Shown: positions 1-7,902 of the stretch, piece after piece
Layout: every line of letters starts with the position of its first letter
Numbering within the stretch: position 1 is the first letter of the stretch
Assembly (NCBI RefSeq): GCF_001651875.1
Contig: NZ_LNQB01000070.1
Coordinates: forward strand, 62,001 to 126,000
Origin: Sinorhizobium saheli
Lineage (GTDB): Bacteria; Pseudomonadota; Alphaproteobacteria; Rhizobiales; Rhizobiaceae
Reading direction: 5' to 3'
DNA: 64,000 nt
Position numbers and translations under genes: made by a program
Notes under the pieces: generated by a model
What the model was told of the DNA's origin: nothing
What the model saw: only the letters and a program-made list of their open reading frames with translations
Databases searched by the model: none

Positions 1-80
1 CGATACCAGCGCCAAACTTCCGGATTTATCGTCTCTTCCATGCTCCGGTATAGCTACTTCCAGCGTCTGCTGTCTTGTCA

Positions 81-116
81 AACGAAAGGGCGGCACCGCC
101 GTGGACCGCCCTTCGT
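81..116. terminator. GC-rich hairpin, possible terminator
   Basis: An inverted repeat pairs AGGGCGG (about 88-94) with CCGCCCT (about 106-112), and the flanking AACGA/TCGTT extends the stem. No clear T-run follows on either strand, so termination is only a guess. It lies downstream of the minus-strand gene at 205-474 and could end that transcript. Confidence 0.35.
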
Positions 117-204
117 TCACTCGTAAGGCCTTTCCGCTGTCGGCGCTGTCGATGCCGGACAAGCCGTTGCGTGCAAATTCGGGGTCATGCTACAGCCGTA
201 TTCT

Positions 205-474
205 TCAAATGCTCACAGTCGGCCAATATTTGTCGTCGGTAAAATCCATTGGCATCGGATTGAGCTGTTCGAGTTTCTCGGCAACGAAATCGATCTGCAT
301 CTTCAGGTATTGGATCGACCGCGGGATCGGCGCCCCGGTCGCCAGGCTGCGGACTCGCCATTGCTCGTAGCCCGTCGCCTTGATGCGTCGCTCCGCCTCG
401 TCGCGGATGCCTGCCGGCCCCGCCCCGGGCCTGGTTTCGATCGCTTTGCCCCCTTCGATCACCCTGAATTTCAT
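205..474 (-). CDS. conserved small hypothetical protein (89 aa)
   Basis: This is a short soluble protein with no signal peptide or membrane segment. It starts MKFRVIEGG and contains a mixed-charge helical stretch around DEAERRIKATGYEQW. I do not recognise a functional domain. The start is supported by a GGGAAGG ribosome-binding site four bases upstream of the ATG. The protein-like composition suggests it is real, in contrast to the overlapping frames on the other strand. It is followed by a hairpin near the window edge and lies downstream of gnd on the same strand, with about 100 bp between them. No function is proposed. Confidence 0.6.
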   Translation of the reverse strand: MKFRVIEGGKAIETRPGAGPAGIRDEAERRIKATGYEQWRVRSLATGAPIPRSIQYLKMQIDFVAEKLEQLNPMPMDFTDDKYWPTVSI

Positions 475-574
475 GCTGCCTTCCCGATTGCTCCCTTGCC
501 TGAGGTATCGTGAGCTTGTCGTGAAAGGGCGACCAGCGCCACCCTTCCTTTGGTAGAAGCGAACTAAACTGATC

Positions 575-2005
575 CTACGCCTTCAGCCCGCTACCCCATG
601 GCCCATGGTGGCTGTCGGCGCCGTCGATGCGGTCGAAGCCGTGGGCGCCGAAGAAGTCGCGCTGCGCCTGGATGACGTTGGCCGTACCGCGGCCGCGGCG
701 ATAGCTGTCGAAATAGCCGAGCGCCGAGGCAAGCGCCGGCACCGGCAGTCCGCCGAGCACCGCGGCCGAGACGACGCGGCGGAGTGCTGCGTCGGTCTCC
801 TTGACCATCGAAGCGAAAGCCGGCGTCACGATCAGGTTCGCCGCATCCGGCGCCTTGGTGAAGGCGGTGGTGATCTCGTCGAGGAACTGCGAACGGATGA
901 TGCAGCCGGCGCGCCAGATTTTGGCGATCGTCGGCATCGGCAGGTTCCAGCCGAACTCCTTCGAGGCCGCAGACATTACCGCGAAGCCCTGCGCATAGGC
1001 GCCGATCTTGGCGGCGAGAAGCCCGTTTTCGAGGTCCTTGATGAAGGCATTCCTGTCCGCAACCTGGAACGCGCCGACCGGCGGCAGGCCGAGGATCTTT
1101 TCGGCCGCCTCCCGCTCCTCCTTCGCCGAGGAAATGCTGCGGGCGGCGACGGCTGCCTCGATGGCGGTCGCCGGAACGCCCATGTTCTGCGCCTCGATCA
1201 CCGACCATTTGCCGGTGCCCTTCTGCCCGGCCTTGTCGAGGATCAGGTCGACGGTCGGCTTGCCGGTCAGCGGATCGGCGGCCTTCAGCACCTTTTCGGT
1301 GATCTCGATCAGATAGGAGTTGAGCCGTCCCTTGTTCCAGCCGCCGAAGACTTCGCCGATCTCGCTCGCCGTCATCTTCAGCCCGTCGCGCAGGATGCCG
1401 TAGATCTCGGCGATCATCTGCATGTCGGCATATTCGATGCCGTTGTGAATCGTCTTGACGAAGTGCCCGGCGCCATTCTCGCCGAGCCAGGCGACGCAGG
1501 GGTCGCCTTCATATTTCGCGGCGATCGAGGTCAGCACTTTCTCGACGCGGGCATAGGATTCCTGCGTGCCGCCGACCATGATCGAGGGGCCGTGGCGAGC
1601 GCCCTCCTCGCCGCCGGAAACACCCATGCCGATGAAGGTGAAACCCGAATCCTTCAACATATCGAAGCGGCGCATCGTGTCGCGGAAATTGGCGTTGCCG
1701 GCATCGATCATGATGTCGCCCCTGGCAAGATGCGGCTTCAGGGCCGCCATCTGCTGGTCGACCGGCTCGCCGGCCTTGATCATGATGATGATCGGGCGCG
1801 GCGGACGGATGGCGGCGACGAAGTCCTCGATCGTCTCGCAAGGAACGATCTGCTCCTTGAGGGCGCCGGCTTCGGCGTAGAACTTGCGCGTCGCGTCAAC
1901 CGTGCGGTTGAAAACGGCGATCTTGTTGCCTTTTTCAGCGATGTTGAGCGCCAGGTTCGATCCCATGACGCCGAGGCCGATTAGGCCGATTTCCGCCTGT
2001 GACAC
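575..2005 (-). CDS. gnd: 6-phosphogluconate dehydrogenase, decarboxylating
   Basis: This enzyme oxidatively decarboxylates 6-phosphogluconate to ribulose 5-phosphate with NADP+ in the cytosolic oxidative pentose phosphate pathway. The N-terminal dinucleotide fold shows GLGVMGSNLALN near residue 8. The family signature GVSGGEEGARHGPSIM and the catalytic lysine/glutamate stretch HFVKTIHNGIEYADMQ are both present, as is the conserved C-terminal tail ending HGPWGSG. The chosen GTG start gives 476 aa, the usual family length, and has GGAGG seven bases upstream. The frame stays open another 49 codons upstream, but that part has no family similarity. The gene appears monocistronic, with decayed fixS upstream. 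Identification is secure. Confidence 0.96.
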   Translation of the reverse strand: MSQAEIGLIGLGVMGSNLALNIAEKGNKIAVFNRTVDATRKFYAEAGALKEQIVPCETIEDFVAAIRPPRPIIIMIKAGEPVDQQMAALKPHLARGDIMIDAGNANFRDTMRRFDMLKDSGFTFIGMGVSGGEEGARHGPSIMVGGTQESYARVEKVLTSIAAKYEGDPCVAWLGENGAGHFVKTIHNGIEYADMQMIAEIYGILRDGLKMTASEIGEVFGGWNKGRLNSYLIEITEKVLKAADPLTGKPTVDLILDKAGQKGTGKWSVIEAQNMGVPATAIEAAVAARSISSAKEEREAAEKILGLPPVGAFQVADRNAFIKDLENGLLAAKIGAYAQGFAVMSAASKEFGWNLPMPTIAKIWRAGCIIRSQFLDEITTAFTKAPDAANLIVTPAFASMVKETDAALRRVVSAAVLGGLPVPALASALGYFDSYRRGRGTANVIQAQRDFFGAHGFDRIDGADSHHGPWGSGLKA

Positions 2006-2183
2006 GTGATTGCCTCCATTGGACAGAAGAGCCGGACACGAAAATCGCGACGACGCGCGATGCCGGCACCTCGAATTGATCTGCGCACGCCCGCCGCCCT
2101 GCGGGAACGGGCGGTCCTGACACGCGGTCGCGGAGGCAGTTTTGGCACTCAAATCGATTTACGACAAGCCATTCCTGGCAAAA

Positions 2184-2340
2184 TCAATCCTTTTCGGGTC
2201 GGCCGTCGCCGTCGTCGAGGACGCGCCAAGCCGCGCCGTCAGATCCTCGTATTGATCGCTCTTCAGCGCCCAGAGGAAGGCGACAGGACCGAGACCGTCG
2301 AGGGAAAGCGCGATCGGGTCAGGTAGGCGAGCGTGTTCAT
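2184..2340 (-). pseudogene. fixS: fixS (ccoS) remnant with two frameshifts
   Basis: FixS/CcoS is a roughly 50-residue single-span membrane protein needed for cbb3 oxidase maturation. The ATG at 2340 begins MNTLAYL. One missing base then shifts the frame, after which the family sequence continues as PIALSLDGLGPVAFLWALKS and DQYEDL. A second missing base shifts it again, and the rest reads DGAAWRVLDDGDGRPEKD followed by TGA. Restoring one base at each point gives an ordinary full-length FixS, so this is a recent double-frameshift pseudogene. It overlaps the end of the fixI remnant in the TGATG arrangement usual for fixI-fixS. Confidence 0.8.
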
Positions 2341-2525
2341 CAAGCACCCCCTGCCGGCAGCAAGGCGGTGGGCGATGCATTGCTTTCGGCGGGCTTCATG
2401 GATGCGAGACCCCGCAGCCGCAAGGCATTGGCGACGACGATCAGCGACGAGGTCGACATCGCCACGGCAGCGACCAGCGGCGTCGCATAACCCAGCATCG
2501 CGATCCGCACGGCGATCAGATCCAC
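2340..2525 (-). pseudogene. fixI: C-terminal fragment of copper P-type ATPase FixI (CcoI)
   Basis: About 60 codons match the last membrane segment of P1B copper-transporting ATPases, with the hallmark GYATPLVAAVAMSTSSLIVV followed by ANALRLR. An intact FixI has about 750 residues, so more than 90 percent of the gene is missing. Upstream of about 2525 the frame no longer resembles an ATPase and quickly runs into the end of the LysR gene, which marks the breakpoint. The adjacent fixS is also broken, so neither gene can function. FixI supplies copper for cbb3 oxidase assembly, and functional copies presumably lie elsewhere in the genome. Confidence 0.75.
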
Positions 2526-2585
2526 GGTTCTCACACCGTCTATATTGACGTCCATATAGACAGAGCATCCAGCTCGCCTCACTTC

Positions 2586-3533
2586 TCAGCAAGGCGGCCC
2601 TCCTCGGATGCGTACTGCCAAGAGCGCTTGAGCGACGTTTGAAAGGCGCGCGCGCAGACGCGGCGCGGCAAAACCAACGAATTCCTCGACAAGACTTCGG
2701 GTCTGCCGCTTTTGCAGGCGCAGCATATGGACGGGGATCTGACTGTCGTCAAATTGCGGGAGTATCTCGACCAGACGGCCTTCCATGACAGACGAATACA
2801 CCTGGTACGATAGAAGCCGAGTGATGCCCATGTCCGCCTCGGCACACGAAACAGCGGCTGCCACAGCGTTCACGGACAGTCTTGGACGCAGCCGCACCGA
2901 GTTTGCACCGAACTCCGCACTACTGAACGTCCATCGAAAATCACCGAAACCACCATTGAAGACCACACAGTCATGGTTCGCGAGTTCTGCTACGGTGGTT
3001 GGCTCACCGTGTCTTTCAAGATAGTCGGGCGAAGCGCACACCACCGGACGGAGATTGCCTACGTTGACCGACAGTAAGCCGCAGTCACCGAGTTTCCCCA
3101 CTCGTATTGCCAGGTCAATTCCTTCCTCGACGATATCAATGGATCGGTCGAGAAACTCGATGCGGACCGTGACCTTAGGGTAGACGCGTAGAAAGTCGTT
3201 GACGACAGGGAGGAAGTGCGAGCGGCCAAGGGTAACAGGGGCAGTTATGACCAAGTTCCCGGAGTGGCCCTTCACCTTTTCGCTGATGCGCGCTTCCGCA
3301 TACTCGAGCTCGTCGAGCAGGTTACGCGCAGCGATGAGATACTCTTGCCCCTCCTGAGTTAGAACCGCGACACGCGATGTACGATTGACCAGCGTAAAAC
3401 CCAAATGGTGCTCCAGTTGGGCCATCTGGCGGCTCACGTTTGTGAGCGGTTCGGATAACGACCGCGCGGCCGCGGAAAGGCTTCCCGCCTCGGCGACGGC
3501 GATAAAAGTCTTCATCATCCGCAGCTTGTCCAT
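2586..3533 (-). CDS. LysR family transcriptional regulator
   Basis: The protein has 315 aa, with an N-terminal winged helix-turn-helix (residues about 3-62, AEAGSLSAAARSLSEPLTNV and SRQMAQLEHHLGF) and a C-terminal substrate-binding domain (about 90-295). It is transcribed divergently from the glutathione transferase gene at 3640, the usual layout for a LysR regulator and its target. The tail after RLRARLS is longer than typical and may run into foreign sequence at the junction with the fixI remnant. Base use in the pair looks less GC-skewed than in neighbouring genes, which suggests acquisition. The inducer is unknown. Confidence 0.88.
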   Translation of the reverse strand: MDKLRMMKTFIAVAEAGSLSAAARSLSEPLTNVSRQMAQLEHHLGFTLVNRTSRVAVLTQEGQEYLIAARNLLDELEYAEARISEKVKGHSGNLVITAPVTLGRSHFLPVVNDFLRVYPKVTVRIEFLDRSIDIVEEGIDLAIRVGKLGDCGLLSVNVGNLRPVVCASPDYLERHGEPTTVAELANHDCVVFNGGFGDFRWTFSSAEFGANSVRLRPRLSVNAVAAAVSCAEADMGITRLLSYQVYSSVMEGRLVEILPQFDDSQIPVHMLRLQKRQTRSLVEEFVGFAAPRLRARLSNVAQALLAVRIRGGPPC

Positions 3534-3639
3534 GGATCCTCCCCCTTTCTGGAAAGATGACTTTCAAAGAACCAGACTTACCTCGACGCCCTGCCCTTTG
3601 TGAGAATGCAGCGTCAAGTGAGGCTACCTGGAGGTAAAG

Positions 3640-4239
3640 ATGGCCATGAAACTTTACGACCTCGAACTGTCGGGCAACTGCTACAAAGTCCGCCTGTTCT
3701 TGCAACTGATCGGTCAAGAATACGAACTTGTCCCCGTTGATTTTCTGGGAGGCGCGCACAAAAAGCCTCCGCTTAGCGAGTTGAACCCGTTTCTTGAGAT
3801 CCCGATTCTCGCGGATGGCGACCTCGTTCTGCGCGACTCGCACGCGATCCTTGTGTATCTGGCGCGCAAGTATGGCGGAGAGGGTTGGATGCCGACTGAA
3901 CCATCATCAATGGCCCGGGTCATTGAATGGCTCATGGTCGCTGAAAATGAAATCGCTCGTGGCCCAAACGATGCCCGCCTCCACGACAAATTCGGGTACG
4001 ACTTGGACCACGGTCTGGCTGTCAAACGATCGACGCGCATCTTGGACCTCATCGAGGAACACTTGAAAGGACGGGACTGGCTGGTTCTGGGCCGTCCGAC
4101 GATCGCAGACATCGCATGTTTCCCATACATCGCGTTGGGGCATGAGGGTCGGGTGCCCGTCGGGGACAGACGTAACGTTACCGCCTGGATCGGGAGGATA
4201 AAGACGCTTCCCGGGTTCGTCGGCATGCCGGAACTGTGA
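3640..4239 (+). CDS. glutathione S-transferase family protein
   Basis: This is a 199-residue cytosolic glutathione transferase-like enzyme. The N-terminal thioredoxin-like domain (about 1-80) starts MKLYDLELSGNCYKVRLFL, with a serine and cysteine in the usual active-site region. It carries the glutathione-binding NPFLEIPIL and DSHAILVYLARKY motifs. The C-terminal helical domain contains PTIADIACFPYI, matching the conserved N-capping aspartate motif. GGAGG lies five bases before the ATG at 3640, and a second ATG two codons later is possible. It is divergent from the LysR gene, which probably regulates it. The substrate cannot be inferred. Confidence 0.88.
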   Translation: MAMKLYDLELSGNCYKVRLFLQLIGQEYELVPVDFLGGAHKKPPLSELNPFLEIPILADGDLVLRDSHAILVYLARKYGGEGWMPTEPSSMARVIEWLMVAENEIARGPNDARLHDKFGYDLDHGLAVKRSTRILDLIEEHLKGRDWLVLGRPTIADIACFPYIALGHEGRVPVGDRRNVTAWIGRIKTLPGFVGMPEL

Positions 4240-4430
4240 GTGTGTCATGGCTTTCCAAGTAACTACCCGCCCGCCGGAATCAGGGAGACTGTCCGTGTAA
4301 CGCACTGAATCTTCAGCGTCGCACGAGCCGCAACAGGCGTGCGACGCCGCGCATCCGGGCAGGGCCTGGCCGTTTCGTTCAAGACCGCCGCCCGGCAAAG
4401 TGCTATCAAAGGGGGCAAGGAGAGAAACCC

Positions 4431-4838
4431 ATGACCACGATGGCGGCGAGGATCGTCCACATCTCGATCGAGCGCGACTGGCGCGAGGTTTATGCCTTCA
4501 TGGCGGATCCTCAGAAGATGCCGCTTTGGGCTTCCGGCCTCTCGTCCGGGCTCAAGCGTGACGGCGATGAGTGGATCGCGCCCGGACCGCTCGGCAATGC
4601 CCGCGTCCGCTTCGCCGCTCACAACGAATTCGGCGTCGTCGACCATCTCGTCAGCCTGGAGAACGGCTTGACGGTGCACAACGCCCTCCGCGTCGTGCCG
4701 AACGGCGACGGGGCGGAAGTCATGTTCACGCTGCTCAGACAAGCGGACATGAGCGACGAGCAGTTCGCCGCCGACGCCGCCTGGGTGGAAAAGGATCTTG
4801 CCGCCCTCAAAACCATCATGGAAGCCGACGATCGCTGA
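4431..4838 (+). CDS. SRPBCC-fold protein (polyketide cyclase/dehydrase type)
   Basis: The 135-residue protein begins with the pattern typical of START/SRPBCC ligand-binding folds (IVHISIERDWREVYAFMADP), then a tryptophan-containing segment (MPLWASGL) and a C-terminal helix (FAADAAWVEKDLAALKTIME). Such proteins bind hydrophobic ligands or act as small cyclases or hydrolases, and the ligand here is unknown. An AAGGAG-like site precedes the ATG. A VOC-family gene follows 19 bp after the stop, so the two are probably cotranscribed. Confidence 0.75.
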   Translation: MTTMAARIVHISIERDWREVYAFMADPQKMPLWASGLSSGLKRDGDEWIAPGPLGNARVRFAAHNEFGVVDHLVSLENGLTVHNALRVVPNGDGAEVMFTLLRQADMSDEQFAADAAWVEKDLAALKTIMEADDR

Positions 4839-4857
4839 TCAAACGACGGGAAAGAAC

Positions 4858-5211
4858 ATGGATACCCAAAATAACGACCGCCGCATCGACTATATCGAAT
4901 TCAACGTAGCGGACATCGCCGCCAGCAAGGCCTTCTATGGCAACGCCTTCGGCTGGACCTTCAAGGATTACGGCCCGGAATACTGCGAGTTTGCCGACGG
5001 CCGGCTGACCGGAGGCTTCACCACGCTCGGACCGGTCCGCAGCGGCGGCCCGCTCGTCATCATCTATGCCGATAACTTGGAAGACGCCTTGGCGCGCGTC
5101 GAAGGCGCCGGCGGCAAGATCCTCAAGCCGATCTTTTCCTTTCCGGGCGGCCGGCGTTTCCACTTCGCCGATCCGGACGGCTATGAACTGGCAGTCTGGT
5201 CCACCCGCTAA
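4858..5211 (+). CDS. VOC family protein (glyoxalase/bleomycin resistance fold)
   Basis: This 117-residue protein has one vicinal oxygen chelate module. It opens with IDYIEFNVADIAASKAFYG and closes with RFHFADPDGYELAVWS, the usual paired beta-alpha-beta motifs. Putative metal ligands are limited, as in many small VOC proteins of unknown function. The ATG at 4858 is preferred over an upstream in-frame ATG at 4798 because the latter overlaps the preceding gene and AAAGAA lies just before 4858. It probably forms a two-gene unit with the SRPBCC gene. Confidence 0.8.
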   Translation: MDTQNNDRRIDYIEFNVADIAASKAFYGNAFGWTFKDYGPEYCEFADGRLTGGFTTLGPVRSGGPLVIIYADNLEDALARVEGAGGKILKPIFSFPGGRRFHFADPDGYELAVWSTR

Positions 5212-5248
5212 GCAATTCGCGGTCGGCTCTGTCCCGGGGGGCTCCTGG

Positions 5249-5335
5249 CTATTCGCCGAAGCGAATGAACAATGCGCCGACAAGGCCGAAGACGACGATG
5301 CACTGCAGAATGAACATTGGCCATTCCTGTGACAT
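5249..5335 (-). CDS. putative 28-aa single-span membrane protein
   Basis: The ATG at 5335 is preceded at seven bases by a strong AGGAGG site. The 28-residue product starts MSQEWPMFILQCIVVFGLVG and ends with a basic residue and FGE, giving one hydrophobic helix (residues about 6-24) with a short polar start. Nothing else is annotated in this 300-bp gap. Function is unknown, but tiny proteins of this shape often associate with larger membrane complexes. Support rests on the ribosome-binding site and hydrophobicity only. Confidence 0.5.
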   Translation of the reverse strand: MSQEWPMFILQCIVVFGLVGALFIRFGE

Positions 5336-5433
5336 CTCGAATCCTCCTGTCGAGCATCACCGCTGCCGTGGATTTCTGCGCCACTCGAAAGCACGAGTGG
5401 CGAGTCTAACACTTCCGGTGGAGTTCCGCACAG

Positions 5434-5464
5434 AAAAGCCGTGCGTCCGGTGAAGGGCGCACGG
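5434..5464 (-). terminator. rho-independent terminator (minus strand)
   Basis: The stem CCGTGCG/CGCACGG (5439-5445 with 5458-5464) is followed, reading on the minus strand, by CTTTT. It would end transcripts coming from the PAS-protein side (5758-6546), leaving the small gene at 5249-5335 to its own promoter. Confidence 0.55.
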
Positions 5465-5521
5465 CCGGAGCGGTAGCGGAAAAGTGTGAGCGGTTTTCCT
5501 TCGCCGCTCCGTTCGCCGGGA

Positions 5522-5650
5522 TTAGTCGGCGCCGCCCCCGAGCGAATGGACGAAGACCGCGAGTTCCTTGACGGTCGTGTCACCGATGCGCGGCAGACCG
5601 GAGGCTACATGCTGCGCGGCTTCTTCACCAATTTGCGCCGTCATGTCCAT
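5522..5650 (-). CDS. possible small hypothetical protein (start unresolved)
   Basis: The minus-strand frame ending at 5522 reads as coherent protein at its C-terminus (MDMTAQIGEEAAQHVASGLP, then TTVKELAVFVHSLGG). The open frame extends upstream to 5842 into the PAS gene, and a TTG at 5686 is another possible start. None of the starts has a good ribosome-binding site, so this could be a truncated or chance frame. It lies between the PAS-protein gene and a minus-strand terminator. No domain is recognised. Confidence 0.3.
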   Translation of the reverse strand: MDMTAQIGEEAAQHVASGLPRIGDTTVKELAVFVHSLGGGAD

Positions 5651-5757
5651 TTCGAGCAGGAATGCCTGCGGGGAATTCTCGCCCAATACCCGGTGCAGCC
5701 GCCGTCCTGATACAACATGCGCATCGCATCGTTCCGATGCGTTCCTCACGGCAGAGA

Positions 5758-6546
5758 TCAGGCGGCGATCGCCTTGCGTCGATCGGCATGTTCCTGGATG
5801 ACAAGAATGGCGCCGATGAGCTTGCCGGAACTGGACCTGCACGGCGTCATGCGACAGCGTACCACGACAGTCCGTGCGTTGACGGTCTTTGCGAAGGTGT
5901 ACTCGACCACTTCCCCGGCGAAACAGCGGTCGAGATAGCCCTTCACACGTTGCTCGAAGCGCTGCAGGCCGATGAATTCGACGATGTGCCTGCCGATGAG
6001 TTCCATCGGCCTGCTGTCGAGACGGCTCGCATTCACCGGATTTGTGTAGAGATAGCGGTAATCCGGCGTGATGACGGCGATCCGGTCGGGAAAGCTGTCG
6101 AGGATCGCCTCGTTGAGCAGCCCTTCGTCGGCGCGCCCCTTGTTCGGAAGCTTCGGCGCGCGCTCGAGGTCGAGCCCGGCGAGATCCGTTGACCGCGTCG
6201 CGGCGAAATAGCGATTGATCAGCGACTGAAGCAAGCGCGAATGGCGCAGCACGCAGGACATGTCGTCCGCCTCGAAGCGCAATATATCGATCAGGAACTG
6301 AAATTGCAGGCGCGCGTCTTCGACGCTCGCGGCCTTTTCATCGTAAACGGCCTTCAGAATCGGCTCGAGTTCGCGATCGAGGATACCGACCAGATGCTCG
6401 TCCGCCACCTTCACGGCGTATTGCAATTGCGAATATTTGAACCAGAACAGCTCAATCAACTCGTTCAATTCGAAAAGCCCCATTCCCCGCGGCAAGGCCG
6501 CGCCCAAAGCACTCGAAAGCTGGCCGCTCAGTTGCAAGCGACTCAT
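5758..6546 (-). CDS. PAS domain-containing protein
   Basis: The protein has 262 residues. The first 150 form a helical region (LNELIELFWFKYSQLQYAVK, then many hydrophobic/charged heptads) that resembles no output domain I can name. Residues about 150-255 form a PAS module with LNEAILDSFPDRIAVITPDY, a YTNPVNASRL loop and the closing strand SGKLIGAILVIQEH. There is no kinase, GGDEF or helix-turn-helix output, so it may act as a sensor adapter. The ATG at 6546 has AAGGAG six bases upstream, and an earlier ATG at 6552 directly abuts the ribosome-binding site. It appears to be a single-gene transcript. Confidence 0.75.
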   Translation of the reverse strand: MSRLQLSGQLSSALGAALPRGMGLFELNELIELFWFKYSQLQYAVKVADEHLVGILDRELEPILKAVYDEKAASVEDARLQFQFLIDILRFEADDMSCVLRHSRLLQSLINRYFAATRSTDLAGLDLERAPKLPNKGRADEGLLNEAILDSFPDRIAVITPDYRYLYTNPVNASRLDSRPMELIGRHIVEFIGLQRFEQRVKGYLDRCFAGEVVEYTFAKTVNARTVVVRCRMTPCRSSSGKLIGAILVIQEHADRRKAIAA

Positions 6547-6798
6547 GCGCATCTCCTTGAATCGACCTCGATTCAAGGACAAAGAGATGCAGAAATTCAA
6601 CGTGCTGCAGCGACCTTTGCGCGCCTTATCAGACGCGCGGGCGCTGTAGCGTCGATCTGGACGGTCCCCCTGTTTCCGGCGCAGGAAAACTGCCCCGCGC
6701 CTTCAGCCCAAAGCGCTTGCAGCCGCTCCCCGAGCACAACGAATGAGTTTACACCCATCGCACAGCCGTTCAACAACAGAAAGCCACCACTATATATT

Positions 6799-6810
6799 GC
6801 AAACGTTTGC
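6799..6810. promoter_or_regulatory. perfect 12-bp palindrome, LacI-family-like operator
   Basis: GCAAACGTTTGC is a perfect palindrome with a central CG, the layout of LacI/GalR-family operators (compare the E. coli PurR box). A GCAAACG half-site repeats at 6818-6824. It lies in the roughly 400-bp gap between the starts or ends of two minus-strand genes, with no LacI-family gene in the window. The controlled gene is unclear; the nearest downstream start is the PAS gene. Confidence 0.4.
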
Positions 6811-6963
6811 GGACCATGCAAACGGCGCATCGGCCCAAATTTGAGTAGGTCGAAAGGCCAAGATGCGCGTGGGGCGATCAATCGGGAAGCCGGACCGGGG
6901 GACGCATGTTTCCTGGCGTCTGGGTCGCCGGCGAGATTCCGGAAGGCGGCGGAGCGTCCGCCC

Positions 6964-7902
6964 TCAAAGATGGCGTTTGATGTGCCAGCGATCGTGGTAC
7001 CAGAGCCATTGGCCCGGATATTCGCGCACCCAGCTTTCGACCTTGTCGTTCAGCATTTGCGCTGTGGCATTGACATCGACGCTGCCATCGGCCCGCCTCG
7101 GGATTTCCACGGCCGGCTCCAGTTCCAGCCGGAAACGCCCCCCGGGCAGGCGGATGCAGCGGGCCGGATAGACCTCACAGTTGAACTGGCGCACAAGCTT
7201 GGCAAGCAGCGGGTTCGTCTGCACGTCGCGGCCGAAGAACTTCGTCTTCAGCCCCTTGCGGAACTTCTGGTCGACGAGCACGCCGACGGCGCCGCCGCGC
7301 TCGAGCTGCCGGGCCAGTGCGAAGGACGAGCCTGCATGCGAGGGCACGAGATTGCCCATGCGTGCCTTGCGGAACTCGAACACTTTGTCGGCGAGATAAG
7401 GATTGTTCGGCGGGCGGAAGAGGACGGTCACGTCGAGGCCGAAGGCGGAGCCGGCGACCGGCAGCATCTCGAAATTGCCGGTATGAGCCGTGAACACGAT
7501 AAAGGGCCGCGGACTGTCTCTGAGCTCGAGGAAGAGCGGAATACCGGACACCTCCACCCTCCCCGGCTCCCTCCGGTCGGGATCGAAGTCGAAGAGCTGG
7601 TCGAGAAAGACATACTCGGCTGCGAGCCGCCCCATATTGCCCCAGCTTTCGAGCGCGATCTCCCCGATCTCCGCATCGCTCTTTTCGGGAAAGGCGTTGC
7701 GCAGGTTGGTGAGCGTCAGCTTGTGGCGGCGGGTCTTCGGACCGATCCAGCGTGCGACCCGGTCCATGAAATCGATCGCCGTGTCGGGCGGCAGCAGCTT
7801 CAGGACCGTGAGGAGCAGCAGCACGAACTGCGCGATGAGCCATTGCCGGAAATGGTCGGCGGCCAGCACCAGCCGCGTGATCAGCATCCGCACGGCGATC
7901 AA
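6964..7902 (-). CDS. lpxXL: very-long-chain (C28) lipid A acyltransferase LpxXL
   Basis: This 312-residue inner-membrane LpxL/MsbB-type acyltransferase transfers the (omega-1)-hydroxy very-long-chain acyl group from AcpXL to lipid A in rhizobia. An N-terminal hydrophobic anchor (QFVLLLLTVLKLLPP) is followed by the HX4E catalytic motif in FTAHTGNFEML and a C-terminal EYPGQWLWYHDRWH block typical of the family. It overlaps adh2XL by four bases (ATGA) and is the last gene of the acpXL operon, so translation is coupled. The assignment rests on family motifs plus the intact acpXL-fabZXL-fabF-adh context. Confidence 0.92.
   Translation of the reverse strand: MIAVRMLITRLVLAADHFRQWLIAQFVLLLLTVLKLLPPDTAIDFMDRVARWIGPKTRRHKLTLTNLRNAFPEKSDAEIGEIALESWGNMGRLAAEYVFLDQLFDFDPDRREPGRVEVSGIPLFLELRDSPRPFIVFTAHTGNFEMLPVAGSAFGLDVTVLFRPPNNPYLADKVFEFRKARMGNLVPSHAGSSFALARQLERGGAVGVLVDQKFRKGLKTKFFGRDVQTNPLLAKLVRQFNCEVYPARCIRLPGGRFRLELEPAVEIPRRADGSVDVNATAQMLNDKVESWVREYPGQWLWYHDRWHIKRHL

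Noticed and set aside
605-1984. Long plus-strand frame opposite gnd
   Set aside because: It is antisense to a complete, family-matching gnd and has an arginine/aspartate-rich composition typical of high-GC shadow frames.
2340-2582. 80-aa expressed membrane protein
   Set aside because: It is the end of a copper ATPase fused to unrelated upstream sequence, without a plausible start signal.
6597-6881. 94-codon minus-strand frame in the gap before the PAS gene
   Set aside because: There is no ribosome-binding site, no family, and it crosses the LacI-like palindrome; treated as non-coding.
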